Positions 26,598-34,896 of a stretch of 64,000 nucleotides of DNA are shown here, one piece after another. This stretch comes from Roseateles oligotrophus (GTDB lineage: Bacteria > Pseudomonadota > Gammaproteobacteria > Burkholderiales > Burkholderiaceae_C): NCBI RefSeq assembly GCF_025717515.1, contig NZ_JAJIRN010000003.1:310001-374000 (forward strand). The letters run 5' to 3'. A program made the translations under genes and the position numbers. The first letter of the stretch is position 1; every line of letters starts with the position of its first letter. The notes beneath the pieces are model-generated. The model saw nothing but the letters and a program-made list of their open reading frames with translations, did not search any database and was not told the DNA's origin.

Positions 26598-27248
26598 TCA
26601 GATCCAAGGCGCGGGCAGTTGCTCGGTGGCCAGCATGCGCTGCACGGCCGGGCGCGCCAGCATGCGCTGCAGATAGGCGCCGATCAAAGGGAAGTCGCGC
26701 GCCGGCCGACTGGTGAAACCACGCGTCCAACGACAGAGCATGAAGGCCATCGCGTCAACCGCACTGTAGTCGGCGCCCAGCAGCCAGTTGCCACCATGTT
26801 GACTCAACTGCGCCTCCACTTGCGCCAGCAACTCGACCACCCGTGCTTCGGCTTGCGCCTGCACCTCGGCCGCACCGTCGCTGTTGCCTTCCTTGACCCA
26901 GCGCTCGGGGTAGAAATAGGCCAGCAGAGCCGGCTGCACCGTGTTGGTCAACCAGACCAGCCATTTGTAGGCCTGCGCCCGCTGAGCCGTGCCGACGGCC
27001 GGCAGCAGGCCTGCGGCGGGATGGGTGTCGGCCAGATGCAAGAGGATGGCGGCCGCTTCGTAAAGCACCGTCTCGCCGTCCACCAGCACCGGAATCAAAC
27101 CGTTGGGATTGAGCTTTAGGTAGTCGGCCGATTTGTGGCCGTTGTTGGCCCGGTCCACCTGCTTGAGTTCGAAGGGCTGACCGATTTCTTCCAGCAAGAG
27201 ATGTGGCGCCATGCTGGCGTTGCCGGGGAAATAGTGAAGTTGAATCAT
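26598..27248 (-). CDS. glutathione S-transferase
   Basis: A 216-residue GST. The N-terminal thioredoxin fold reads IQLHYFPGNASMAPHLLLEE with NPNGLIPVLVDGETVLYEAAAI for the glutathione gamma-Glu site (cis-Pro and YEAAAI). The C-terminal helical domain holds NWLLGADYSAVDAMAF. The active-site Ser/Asn is in the first loop (GNASM), as in beta/theta-like GSTs. It conjugates glutathione to electrophiles or acts in related thiol chemistry. ATG 27248 matches family starts. It is a single-gene unit, divergent from a GNAT gene. Confidence 0.93.
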   Translation of the reverse strand: MIQLHYFPGNASMAPHLLLEEIGQPFELKQVDRANNGHKSADYLKLNPNGLIPVLVDGETVLYEAAAILLHLADTHPAAGLLPAVGTAQRAQAYKWLVWLTNTVQPALLAYFYPERWVKEGNSDGAAEVQAQAEARVVELLAQVEAQLSQHGGNWLLGADYSAVDAMAFMLCRWTRGFTSRPARDFPLIGAYLQRMLARPAVQRMLATEQLPAPWI

Positions 27249-27339
27249 CTGCGAATACCTGTTGGCGGGCCTGTTCTTGTGTCGACCGGCATCGTAACGG
27301 CACAATCTGCGCAAGCTCTCACTTCAATGAATTTCTGCC

Positions 27340-27930
27340 ATGCGCCCGATCGACCTGCCTTGCCCCCCAGACCTGCGCTGCATGGAGCTAGAGCCCGAAG
27401 ACATACCGGCCTTGCAGCGCTTTTTCGATAGCAACCCGGAGTATTTTCTGGCTGTGGGCGGCGAGCCGGCCGGACCCAATTTGGCGGAGGAAGAATTCCA
27501 TGAATTGCCGCCGGCCGAGCTCAAGTACAACAGAACCTACTATCTCGCCTTTGTTCCTCATGCGGGCTCCGCGCCTTGGCGAGCCATTGCGCAACTCACC
27601 AGCGATCTGATGGCCGAGGGGGTTTTTCACATCGGTTTGTTCATCGTGGCTACCGCGAACCATGGTCAGGGTGATGCGCAGGCCTTGTTGGCCAGCATCG
27701 AGCGCTGGGCGGGGGCTCAGGGTGCTCGCTGGCTGCGCCTGGGGGTCGTCGTTGGCAACGCCAGGGCCGAGCGATTCTGGGCCGCTCAAGGTTTTGTCGA
27801 GCTGCGCCAGCGCCATGGTGTCGCCACCGGGCCGCGCCTCAACAGCATCCGCGTGATGCTGAAACCCTTGGCCGGCACGACGCAGGCGGAGTACCTGGCC
27901 CTGGTGGCCCGCGACCGGCCGGACTGCTAA
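27340..27930 (+). CDS. GNAT-family N-acetyltransferase
   Basis: A 196-residue acetyltransferase. LEPEDIPALQRFFDSNPEYF is typical of GNATs that begin with a two-helix substrate cap. The CoA loop is replaced by HIGLFIVATANHGQGDAQALLAS, where HGQGDA takes the place of Q/RxxGxG/A. LRLGVVVGNARAERFWAAQGF is the C-terminal Asn/aromatic motif. The substrate is unknown. It overlaps the TerB gene end by 4 bp, tail to tail. Confidence 0.88.
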   Translation: MRPIDLPCPPDLRCMELEPEDIPALQRFFDSNPEYFLAVGGEPAGPNLAEEEFHELPPAELKYNRTYYLAFVPHAGSAPWRAIAQLTSDLMAEGVFHIGLFIVATANHGQGDAQALLASIERWAGAQGARWLRLGVVVGNARAERFWAAQGFVELRQRHGVATGPRLNSIRVMLKPLAGTTQAEYLALVARDRPDC

Positions 27931-28388
27931 TCACTCAAACCAGCGGCTGCCTGTGCCCTCATCCTGGCATGAATATAGGCCCCTTGCGGGATGTGCAGCA
28001 GGTCGGCGATGCGCCACAGCACATGGCGTTCATGCTCACTGAGGTGGCCGTCGGCATAGGCGACATGCCACATATGCTCGATCATGCGGAGCTTCTGTGG
28101 CATCTCGAAGTTCGCGTTGATCCTTGAGGTAAAACCGAACCAATCACTGGCGGCTTTGGCCTCCTGTTCGGCTAACTCGGTCAGGCAATTGGCCTCATCC
28201 TCGCTCAGCGCGAACTTGTCGCACAGCGCGGTCAACACCGCCGCGCGCTCCCCGGCATGGAAGCTGGTATCTGCCCGCATCACTTCCACCAGCATCACGG
28301 CGGTGGCCAGCTGCAGCGCATGTTCTTCGTTGGCCGCTCCGGGCTGTGGCGGCAGCAGGCCGTCGAACAGGTTTTTGAGTGTCTTCAT
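27927..28388 (-). CDS. TerB-family protein
   Basis: A 153-residue all-helical protein. The two metal-binding-type halves read AVMLVEVMRADTSFHAGERAAV and HMWHVAYADGHLSEHERHVLWRIA, the conserved acidic pattern of TerB domains (tellurite-resistance and stress proteins; the fold binds metal). Free-standing TerB proteins like this one are common and not linked to the ter operon, so tellurite resistance should not be assumed. ATG 28388 or 28394 may be used. Confidence 0.88.
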   Translation of the reverse strand: MKTLKNLFDGLLPPQPGAANEEHALQLATAVMLVEVMRADTSFHAGERAAVLTALCDKFALSEDEANCLTELAEQEAKAASDWFGFTSRINANFEMPQKLRMIEHMWHVAYADGHLSEHERHVLWRIADLLHIPQGAYIHARMRAQAAAGLSD

Positions 28389-28424
28389 CAACATGGCGTC
28401 ATCATGACATGGCGCTCGGGCCGC

Positions 28425-29150
28425 TCACTGCTGGTGCAGGCATTCTTCCAAGGTCAGTCCCGTCATCTGCCGAATGCCGCGCGCCAGATAGAAGAGCACA
28501 CCCATGGTCAAGAGCATCGAGGGGATGGCGATGATGGGCCAGCTGAGCAGATTCATGCGGCCGAGCTCGGCATTGAACTGCTCGCTGCCGGCGGGGCTGC
28601 GCACGATCCAGACCGCCAAGGCATAGTTCATCACGCTTGAAAAAGCGAAGCTACCGGCCAGCATCAGCGTGCCAATGCGCAGCCGCTGCTCGAAGGCCGC
28701 AGCGGCTGCGCGCTCGGCAAGCGCCGCTTCGATGCGCGGCACATTCATGATGCTCGGATGAAAAACCATCAAGTGCACCAGCGGCCGCTTGCTCAGCAGC
28801 GACAGCAACACCGCGATGGCGATCGCGCCCGGCACCGCCGCCTCTTTGATGGCGAGCCAGCGCGTGTCCAAGGCGAGCAGGGCGATGCCCCCGGTCAGCA
28901 AGGTGCTGGCCAGCCCCAAGGCCGCCATGCCACTGAAGCGACGCTCGCGCAGGCCGCTGTAGATGGCCCAGGCGAGTGGAAATGCCAGCGCCAGCAGCAG
29001 CGCGCCGACGTTACCCAAACGCTCGGGGCCGCTGAGCAGCATCAGCACCAGGGACGGCAGCAAGACGGCCAGCAGCAATTCGGCCAGCGTGTTTTTGGGG
29101 CGTGCGGCCGGGGTGACCGGAGAAGAAACTGATGTTGCAGGAGTGGGCAT
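28425..29150 (-). CDS. VC0807-family integral membrane protein
   Basis: A 241-residue protein with about six hydrophobic segments. The C-terminal half (GSFAFSSVMNYALAVWIVRS, FNAELGRMNLLSWPII, IPSMLLTMGVLFYLARGI) fits the VC0807 family, whose function is not known. The ATG at 29150 is used; a TTG three codons upstream is less likely. It is on the same strand as the CDF transporter, 50 bp downstream of it, and may be part of the same transcript. Confidence 0.85.
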   Translation of the reverse strand: MPTPATSVSSPVTPAARPKNTLAELLLAVLLPSLVLMLLSGPERLGNVGALLLALAFPLAWAIYSGLRERRFSGMAALGLASTLLTGGIALLALDTRWLAIKEAAVPGAIAIAVLLSLLSKRPLVHLMVFHPSIMNVPRIEAALAERAAAAAFEQRLRIGTLMLAGSFAFSSVMNYALAVWIVRSPAGSEQFNAELGRMNLLSWPIIAIPSMLLTMGVLFYLARGIRQMTGLTLEECLHQQ

Positions 29151-29200
29151 GGCTGGCAATCGGGCAAAGGTTTAAGGTGGTGAACTGTTCTTGCGGCAAC

Positions 29201-30136
29201 TCATGCGTGGTCCAGGTCCGGCCGGCGCCATGGGTCCACATGGGTCATCAGATTGAGCACCCGATGGCGCAGCAGCACGCGTTGCCGGGCCAGCACCGCA
29301 ATCTCGTGGCCGGCTTCGACCGAGATCGTCGCATCAACCTCGATATGCGCATCGACGACGATCATGTCGCCCATCTTGCGGGTGCGAACGTCATGCACGC
29401 TTTGGACGCCAGGCGTCTCCAGCAGGGTTTGGCGTATTGCCTCGACCTCTTGCTCGTCGGCGGCGCGGTCCATCAAATCATGCAGCGCGTCCCAGGCAAA
29501 GTTCCAACCCATTTTGCCGACCATGAAGCCGACGATCAACGCGGCAATCGGGTCAAGAATGGGGTAGCCGGCCAAATTGCCGACGATGCCCAAGCCGACC
29601 ACCAAGGACGACGCCGCATCCGAGCGCGCATGCCAGGCATTGGCCACCAGCATGCTGGACTTGACCCGCTTTGCCACCGCCAACATATAGCGAAACAGGG
29701 TTTCTTTGGCGACCAGCGCCGCCCCGGCGACCCAGAGTGCGATGCCATGCACGGTGGCCACCGTTTCGGGTGACTGCAGCTTGAGCACGGCGGACCACAA
29801 CATCCCCACGCCCACCGCCAGCAGCAGACCGCCCAGCACCAAGGACGCGGCCGTCTCAAAGCGTTGATGGCCATAAGGGTGATCTTCATCGGCATCCTTC
29901 TTGGCATGATGACCGGCCAACAGCACCACAAAATCGGCCACCAAATCGGACAGGGAATGGATGCCGTCCGCAACCAAGCCTTGCGACTTTGACAGTACGC
30001 CGACAACCACCTGGGTGATGGTCAACACCGTGTTGACAGCCACGCTGACCCAGGTGCTGGTGGACGCCGCGCGCGCTCGTTCTTCGGGGCTGTGCAAGCG
30101 GTCTTCGGGGTCATCGGCAAAGTCGTTCTGATTCAT
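29201..30136 (-). CDS. cation diffusion facilitator (CDF) metal exporter
   Basis: A 311-residue inner-membrane antiporter with six helices. Metal-site residues are visible in DGIHSLSDLVAD (helix 2) and HARSDAASSL (helix 5; HxxxD). The C-terminal cytoplasmic domain (VQSVHDVRTRKMGDMIVVDA) is the usual regulatory metal-binding fold. CDF proteins export Zn, Fe, Mn or Co in exchange for protons. The HxxxD pair with DxxxD on helix 2 does not settle the metal. It is close to the bufferin operon only in a loose sense (15 kb away). Confidence 0.93.
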   Translation of the reverse strand: MNQNDFADDPEDRLHSPEERARAASTSTWVSVAVNTVLTITQVVVGVLSKSQGLVADGIHSLSDLVADFVVLLAGHHAKKDADEDHPYGHQRFETAASLVLGGLLLAVGVGMLWSAVLKLQSPETVATVHGIALWVAGAALVAKETLFRYMLAVAKRVKSSMLVANAWHARSDAASSLVVGLGIVGNLAGYPILDPIAALIVGFMVGKMGWNFAWDALHDLMDRAADEQEVEAIRQTLLETPGVQSVHDVRTRKMGDMIVVDAHIEVDATISVEAGHEIAVLARQRVLLRHRVLNLMTHVDPWRRPDLDHA

Positions 30137-30201
30137 CGGGTCGGCGTAAGAGTGTGGGTAAAGGGGGACTGTTGCTGGCTTAGCGTATCGTGGCCGAAGC
30201 T

Positions 30202-30765
30202 TCAGCCGCTCCGGGGCAGCATCCGCAACAAGGTGTTGTCGCGCACGATGTAGTGGTGATACAGCGCCGCAGTGGCATGAAGGCCGATCAGCACATAGCC
30301 GATGTTGCCGCCCGTCTCATGCAGCTCTTCCAAGAGTTCGGCGGCCGCTTCGCTGGGCGGCAACAAGGAGGGCAAGAACGGCGGCAATTGAAAGCCAAAG
30401 AAGTAGGGCAGCGACTTGCCTTTGGCGCTCAGCGTCATCCAGCCGAGCAGCGGCATCAGCAGCATCAAGCCGTACAAGGCCAGATGCATGGCGGTCGCGG
30501 CAAGGCTTTGCCATTTGACCGGTGGCGGCTCTATGCGCGGCGCCGTATCCGTCAGGCGCAAGGCCAGGCGCAGCAACAGCAAGAGCCAAACGCTCAAGCC
30601 CAGCATGAAGTGCCAATTTTTCATCCCCTGGCGCAGGCCGCTGCCGCGCGGGAAATAGCCACGTAACTCAATACATGCATAGACAGCGGCAATCAGTCCC
30701 AGCATCAACCAATGCATGCCCATGGATAGATTGCCGTAGCGGGTGGAAGTGTTACGCCAGTTCAT
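30202..30765 (-). CDS. cytochrome b561
   Basis: A 187-residue di-haem membrane protein with four helices. Haem-ligand histidines appear in YGNLSMGMHWLMLG, KNWHFMLG and IGLHATAALYHHYI. It belongs to the bacterial b561 family that shuttles electrons from ubiquinol, in some cases to superoxide. ATG 30765 is preceded by CAGGGAA. It has its own promoter region of about 400 bp. Confidence 0.93.
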   Translation of the reverse strand: MNWRNTSTRYGNLSMGMHWLMLGLIAAVYACIELRGYFPRGSGLRQGMKNWHFMLGLSVWLLLLLRLALRLTDTAPRIEPPPVKWQSLAATAMHLALYGLMLLMPLLGWMTLSAKGKSLPYFFGFQLPPFLPSLLPPSEAAAELLEELHETGGNIGYVLIGLHATAALYHHYIVRDNTLLRMLPRSG

Positions 30766-31179
30766 TGAGTTCCCTGGTAGTTGGATCGAGTTGAACCCCG
30801 GACCGCTGGCCTGAGGCATGGAGAAGATGCAATCATGGGCGCGATGCCGTCGCTGCTATATGTGGATTGTCATCGCAGGCCCGATCGATCAAACGGACGA
30901 GCCCGGAAAGCTGTCTGACACACCGTCGCCGTCAAGCGCCCAAACTTTGTCGTTTTGCGCTCAAATTTGCGCTCCAGAGAATAGGGAATTGGTCGAAAGC
31001 AATGGGTGGCATGGCGTGTGGGCCTTTTCAAAGCCCCAAAAATTTTGTTGCTGAGGCTTGTAATTCCCATTACGCTAACCATCAGCTGCTTGCTGCGGGG
31101 TGAACGCTAGAAGCTGTGAACCCTTGTTACCGATCGCTGTTCGATGTGTCTCTTATCCTCTAGAGAAATGGCGCTTACG
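30766..31179. other. non-coding region between cytochrome b561 and the chemotaxis receptor
   Basis: About 410 bp hold the divergent promoters of two genes. Open frames here are short, start poorly and resemble no protein. The stretch 30940-31080 is relatively A+T-rich (for example AAAAATTTTGTTG), consistent with promoter DNA. I do not see a convincing sigma-28 flagellar promoter. Confidence 0.6.
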
Positions 31180-32742
31180 ATGAATTGGAATCAGTTGCGA
31201 ATTGGTGCTCGGCTCGGCCTCGGCTTTGGCTTGGTCTTTCTGGCGATGGCGATCTTGGTTGTGGTCAGTTATTTGGGGACCCAGTCGACGCTGACACGTA
31301 TCGGCTCTGCGGTAGATGAATCCAGCCGCAAGGCAATGGCGGTGCAGGAGATGCACATCGCCATCTTGGAGGCCGGCACGGCGATTCGCAACGTTTGCCT
31401 GACCGCTGATGTCGCCGAGATGAACAAGAATGGCGAGCTCTTTGACCTCCAGATGAAGAGCTACCGTGAGTCCGAGGCACGCTTGTCCGCGATGCCGCTG
31501 GATGACGGGGAGAAATCTGCGGTCGAGCAGGCAAGGCGATTTCGTGAAAAGGCGGAACCGCTGGTCAAACAGGCGCTGGGTATGGCCAAAGCCTTTGACC
31601 CGGAGGCGGCAGCGAAGATGTTGTTGACCGAGCTTGCGCCCTTGCAAAAGCTCTGGCTTGCCGAATTCACCAAACTCGGCGTACGCCAGACCGAAAAACG
31701 CGAGCAAAGCATGAGCGACACCGCCGCCACCATCGTGCAGCGTAGCGCGGTGGTGGCAGGCGTTTTCGTCGCCTTTATCGTCGCCGGCATCTTGTTTGCG
31801 CGGCAGCTGACCCGGTCCATCACCAAGCCACTGAGAGACGCGGCCACCTACGCTGGGCATGTGTCGACCGGCAATTTGTCCGAGTCGATCACGGTTCAAG
31901 GTAGCGACGAGGCCGCCGATGTGCTGCGCAGTTTTGGTGAAATGTCTTCTCAGTTGGCCAAGTTGGTGGGGCAGGTCAGGCAGTCGATAGATTCCATCTC
32001 GACCGCCTCGAACGAGATTGCCTCGGGCAATCAAGACTTGTCCATGCGCACCGAGCAGCAGGCCGCCACGCTGGAGGAGACGGCCGCTTCGATGTCGGTG
32101 CTGACCGAAGCCGTGCGCCGCAATGCCGGCAACGCCGTAAAGGCCGACGGTCTGGCCCAGCAAACGGCGGTGGTCAGTGAAGAAGGCAGCGGCAAGATGA
32201 TGCAGTTGGAACAGACGATGGGGGCGATCAACCAAGCCTCCAAGCGCATGTTCGAGATCATTTCGGTGATTGACGGCATAGCGTTCCAGACCAATATCTT
32301 GGCGCTGAACGCGGCCGTTGAGGCGGCCAGGGCCGGTGAACAGGGTCGCGGTTTTGCGGTCGTGGCGGGTGAGGTGCGCACCTTGGCGCAACGCAGTGCA
32401 GCGGCGGCCAAAGAAATCAAGACGCTGATTTCGGATTCGGTTGAACGGGTGGAGCAAGGCAGCCGCCTTGTTGATGACACCGGCCGAACCATGCGAGGCG
32501 TGCTTGATAGCGTCAACGCCGTCAAGCAAATGATCGCCGAGATCTCGCAGGCGTCGCATGACCAGCAAGACGGCATCGAGCAGATCAATTCTGCGGTCGG
32601 TAACCTTGACCATGGCACGCAGCAGAACGCCGCCTTGGTGGAAGAGGCCGCAGCCGCGGCTATCAGCTTGAAAGATCAGGCCGGGAAGTTGGCCGAGATC
32701 GTGCGGGTGTTTCAACTCGCCTCCGACCATCGGTCGCGCTAA
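31180..32742 (+). CDS. methyl-accepting chemotaxis protein
   Basis: A 520-residue receptor. A first membrane helix (LGFGLVFLAMAILVVVSY), a periplasmic four-helix bundle of about 150 residues (4HB_MCP type), a second helix (VVAGVFVAFIVAGILFA), HAMP (TRSITKPLRDAATYAGHVS) and a signalling domain with the hairpin tip AFQTNILALNAAVEAARAGE follow in order. No C-terminal CheR-binding pentapeptide is present. ATG 31180 fits family starts; 31168 is an alternative. Two secreted Cache proteins follow on the same strand and may deliver ligands to it. Confidence 0.93.
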   Translation: MNWNQLRIGARLGLGFGLVFLAMAILVVVSYLGTQSTLTRIGSAVDESSRKAMAVQEMHIAILEAGTAIRNVCLTADVAEMNKNGELFDLQMKSYRESEARLSAMPLDDGEKSAVEQARRFREKAEPLVKQALGMAKAFDPEAAAKMLLTELAPLQKLWLAEFTKLGVRQTEKREQSMSDTAATIVQRSAVVAGVFVAFIVAGILFARQLTRSITKPLRDAATYAGHVSTGNLSESITVQGSDEAADVLRSFGEMSSQLAKLVGQVRQSIDSISTASNEIASGNQDLSMRTEQQAATLEETAASMSVLTEAVRRNAGNAVKADGLAQQTAVVSEEGSGKMMQLEQTMGAINQASKRMFEIISVIDGIAFQTNILALNAAVEAARAGEQGRGFAVVAGEVRTLAQRSAAAAKEIKTLISDSVERVEQGSRLVDDTGRTMRGVLDSVNAVKQMIAEISQASHDQQDGIEQINSAVGNLDHGTQQNAALVEEAAAAAISLKDQAGKLAEIVRVFQLASDHRSR

Positions 32743-32823
32743 AAAGCTAGTTTGCGAGGGCGGGCTGCCTCGCCGGTGACTCTCCTGCTTTCTTGTTCGC
32801 GTCTTTTAAAAAGGGGTTTTGCG

Positions 32824-33306
32824 ATGAATTCTTTACGCCGGTCTGTTCTGGTCTCGGCCCTCGGCCTTGGGCTATCGAACATCAGTACTTTGGCTCTGGC
32901 TCAGGCCCCGGCCAGAGCTAGCAAAGAAGAGGCGGTGGCGATGGTCAAGAAGGCAGTTGCCTTCTACAAGGCGAATGGCCGCGACAAGACCTTCGCGGAG
33001 GTGTCGGATCAATCGGGGCAATTCCGAGACCGAGAGCTGTTCGTGGTGGTCATGGACGCGAAGGCGAATGTGCTCGCGCACGGTGCCTTGAAAAAAATGA
33101 TCGGCGCCAACATCATGGATCTGAAGGACGTCAATGGCGTGATGATCATCCGCAGCATGTTCAAGGCGGTAGAGAAGGCAAATTCCGGCTGGAGTGACGA
33201 GTACTTGTTTCTCAACCCTTTGAGCAAGGCGATGGAGCCGAAATTGAGCTATGTTGAGAAATTTGAAGACATGCTGTTCTTCTGCGGCTACCACTTCCTC
33301 AAGTAG
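32824..33306 (+). CDS. secreted single-Cache domain protein behind the receptor
   Basis: A 160-residue protein with a signal peptide (VLVSALGLGLSNISTLALAQ) and one Cache_2-type domain: EEAVAMVKKAVAFYKANG, QFRDRELFVVVMDAKANVLAHG, GANIMDLKDVNGVMI. AGGGG precedes the ATG. It lacks any membrane anchor or output domain. It is 81 bp after the chemotaxis receptor and 32 bp before a paralogue, so a joint role in chemoreception is plausible. It has one Cys, near the C-terminus (FFCGYHF). Confidence 0.85.
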   Translation: MNSLRRSVLVSALGLGLSNISTLALAQAPARASKEEAVAMVKKAVAFYKANGRDKTFAEVSDQSGQFRDRELFVVVMDAKANVLAHGALKKMIGANIMDLKDVNGVMIIRSMFKAVEKANSGWSDEYLFLNPLSKAMEPKLSYVEKFEDMLFFCGYHFLK

Positions 33307-33338
33307 GTAGCAGTCCCCCCCCCGCTAGCAAAGGAAAG

Positions 33339-33839
33339 ATGATGACCAAGACCGCATTCAAGTTATTGCCTGTAGCCGCGCTGCTCTTGTGTGGCGCTTC
33401 GCAGGTCAGCGCGCAGGAACGAAGCACGGCCGACGAGGCCTTGGCCCTGATCAGTGCGGCGCAAGCCTATGTCAAGGCCAATGGCTTGGAGAAGTCCATC
33501 GCGGAATTCAACAAGCTCGACGGCCCGTTCAATTCCAAGAGCGATATCAACAAAAAAGGCGACCTCTATTTATTCTCGGTCGACCCCAAGGGATTTCAAG
33601 CCATCCATGGCAAGAACCCAAAAATCGTCGGCAAGGTCACGTTGGATATGAAGGATTCCGACGGCGTGATGTTGATTCAAGAGCTGGTGAAGACCTGTTT
33701 CTCCTCCAAAGAGGGCAAGGGTTGGACGGCCTACAAATGGCCCAACCCCTTGACCAAGGTGATCGAACCCAAGCAGGCCTATGTCGAGCGGGTGCCGAAT
33801 GTGCCTGACTTCTGTCTTGGCACGGGCATCTACAAGTAA
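33339..33839 (+). CDS. second secreted single-Cache domain protein
   Basis: A 166-residue paralogue of the preceding protein. It has a signal peptide (LLPVAALLLCGASQVSAQ) and a Cache_2-type domain: DEALALISAAQAYVKANG, INKKGDLYLFSVDPKGFQAIHG, IVGKVTLDMKDSDGVML. Two cysteines (VKTCFSS, FCLGTG) are at positions similar to those of the protein at 25337. AGGAAAG precedes the start. The three copies in the window differ enough in the ligand-facing part to suggest different ligands. Confidence 0.85.
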   Translation: MMTKTAFKLLPVAALLLCGASQVSAQERSTADEALALISAAQAYVKANGLEKSIAEFNKLDGPFNSKSDINKKGDLYLFSVDPKGFQAIHGKNPKIVGKVTLDMKDSDGVMLIQELVKTCFSSKEGKGWTAYKWPNPLTKVIEPKQAYVERVPNVPDFCLGTGIYK

Positions 33840-33885
33840 TCGCGTAGTTGATGGGCGCGCCGGGCCGGCGCTGCCCCGCCTACCA

Positions 33886-33907
33886 TGGTTTGCAAATTTG
33901 CAAACCA
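33886..33907. promoter_or_regulatory. perfect 22-base palindrome upstream of the DUF1579-like/NIPSNAP pair
   Basis: TGGTTTGCAAA is followed directly by its exact complement TTTGCAAACCA. This is the longest perfect palindrome I noticed in the window, and it lies 81 bp before the start codon at 33989. It is a strong candidate for an operator of a dimeric repressor or activator encoded elsewhere. Confidence 0.55.
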
Positions 33908-33957
33908 GCTTTGCATCAATGTTGTAAAAAAAAGGCCTTGGGCTTTCTAGACTCCGT

Positions 33958-33979
33958 GCTTGATCAACCTTGATGAAGC
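33958..33979. promoter_or_regulatory. second imperfect palindrome close to the DUF1579-like start
   Basis: GCTTGATCAA and TTGATGAAGC flank CC; one pair of bases mismatches. It ends 9 bases before the ATG at 33989, so it could hide the ribosome-binding region in RNA or act as a repressor site. Confidence 0.35.
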
Positions 33980-33988
33980 GAGTCACAG

Positions 33989-34531
33989 ATGCCCACCCCT
34001 GGAAGTGCAGATATCGGCCCAAGCGCCGCCAATGATTTTGACTTTTTCATCGGCAATTGGCGGGTGCAGCATCGTCGCTTGAAGCAGCGTTTGCTTGCCT
34101 GCCAAGAGTGGGAGGCCTTTGAGGGTAGCTCGGCGGCGCAAAAAGTGCTGGGCGGCCAAGGCAATCTGGATGACAACCTGCTTTGCATGGCCGAGGGCGC
34201 CTACCGGGCGGTGACCCTGCGCAGCTTCGATGCGGCCAGCGGACTCTGGTCGATCTGGTGGTTGGACGGGCGCCATCCGGGTCGGCTGGATGTGCCTGTG
34301 GTCGGTGGCTTCAGCGACGCCAGCGGCGAACGCATTGGCCTGTTCTATGCCGACGACACATTGAACGGCCAGGCCATTCGCGTGCGCTTCTTGTGGACGC
34401 CGCGCTCCGAGTTGGGTCAACCGCGCTGGGAGCAAGCGTTCTCTGTCGATGGTGGCTTGAGCTGGGAGTCGAACTGGGTCATGGACTTCAGCCGCCTTGA
34501 CGCGGCGCCGGGGCTCGAACCTTGCCTGTGA
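33989..34531 (+). CDS. DUF1579-like protein, unknown function
   Basis: A 180-residue cytoplasmic protein with lipocalin-like beta-strand spacing: FDFFIGNWRVQHRRLKQRL, then EWEAFEGSSAAQKVLGGQGN, LWSIWWLDGRHPG and WEQAFSVDGGLSWESNWVMD. This matches a group of small proteins found in many proteobacteria and annotated only as DUF1579-related. The stop overlaps the start of the NIPSNAP gene (GTGA), so the two are translated together. Two palindromes lie upstream. Confidence 0.75.
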   Translation: MPTPGSADIGPSAANDFDFFIGNWRVQHRRLKQRLLACQEWEAFEGSSAAQKVLGGQGNLDDNLLCMAEGAYRAVTLRSFDAASGLWSIWWLDGRHPGRLDVPVVGGFSDASGERIGLFYADDTLNGQAIRVRFLWTPRSELGQPRWEQAFSVDGGLSWESNWVMDFSRLDAAPGLEPCL

Positions 34532-34896
34532 TCGAAATCCGAAGCTACCGGCTTCGGGCCGGCAGCCGCGAGCACTTTCATCAACTGATCATCCAGCAGA
34601 GCTTGCCCTTGATGCAGGCCTGGGGCATGGACGTAGTGGCTTTTGGCGCCTCGCAACATGATGACTGCAGCTACTACCTGATCCGGGCCTTTGCCGATCT
34701 GGCCGAGATGGAGGCTAGCCAAGCGGCATTTTATGCAAGCCCCGCTTGGCGCAGCGGGCCGCGGGAGGCGATTGTTGAATTGATCGAAACCGACAGCAAC
34801 GTGGTGCTGGCGCTGAGCGCGGCGGCGATTGATGCGCTGGCAAATGGCTGTTTAATCAGGTCGGGCGTGGCGGACATATTGCACTCAAGACCTTGA
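34528..34896 (+). CDS. NIPSNAP-family protein
   Basis: A 122-residue protein of the dimeric alpha-beta barrel group. IEIRSYRLRAGSREHFHQLI is the typical NIPSNAP opening, with YYLIRAFADLAEMEASQAAF and FYASPAWRSGPRE after it. The GTG at 34528 overlaps the previous stop and fits the family start better than the TTG six bases earlier. The family is linked to small-molecule monooxygenase-like folds, but its bacterial role is unknown. It overlaps the glycerate kinase gene end by 12 bp, tail to tail. Confidence 0.85.
   Translation: MIEIRSYRLRAGSREHFHQLIIQQSLPLMQAWGMDVVAFGASQHDDCSYYLIRAFADLAEMEASQAAFYASPAWRSGPREAIVELIETDSNVVLALSAAAIDALANGCLIRSGVADILHSRP

Noticed and set aside
31153-32730. Open frame of over 500 codons antisense to the chemotaxis receptor
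   Set aside because: The receptor on the plus strand has all expected domains; the antisense product is His/Arg/Gly-rich with no known fold, so it is a shadow of codon bias.
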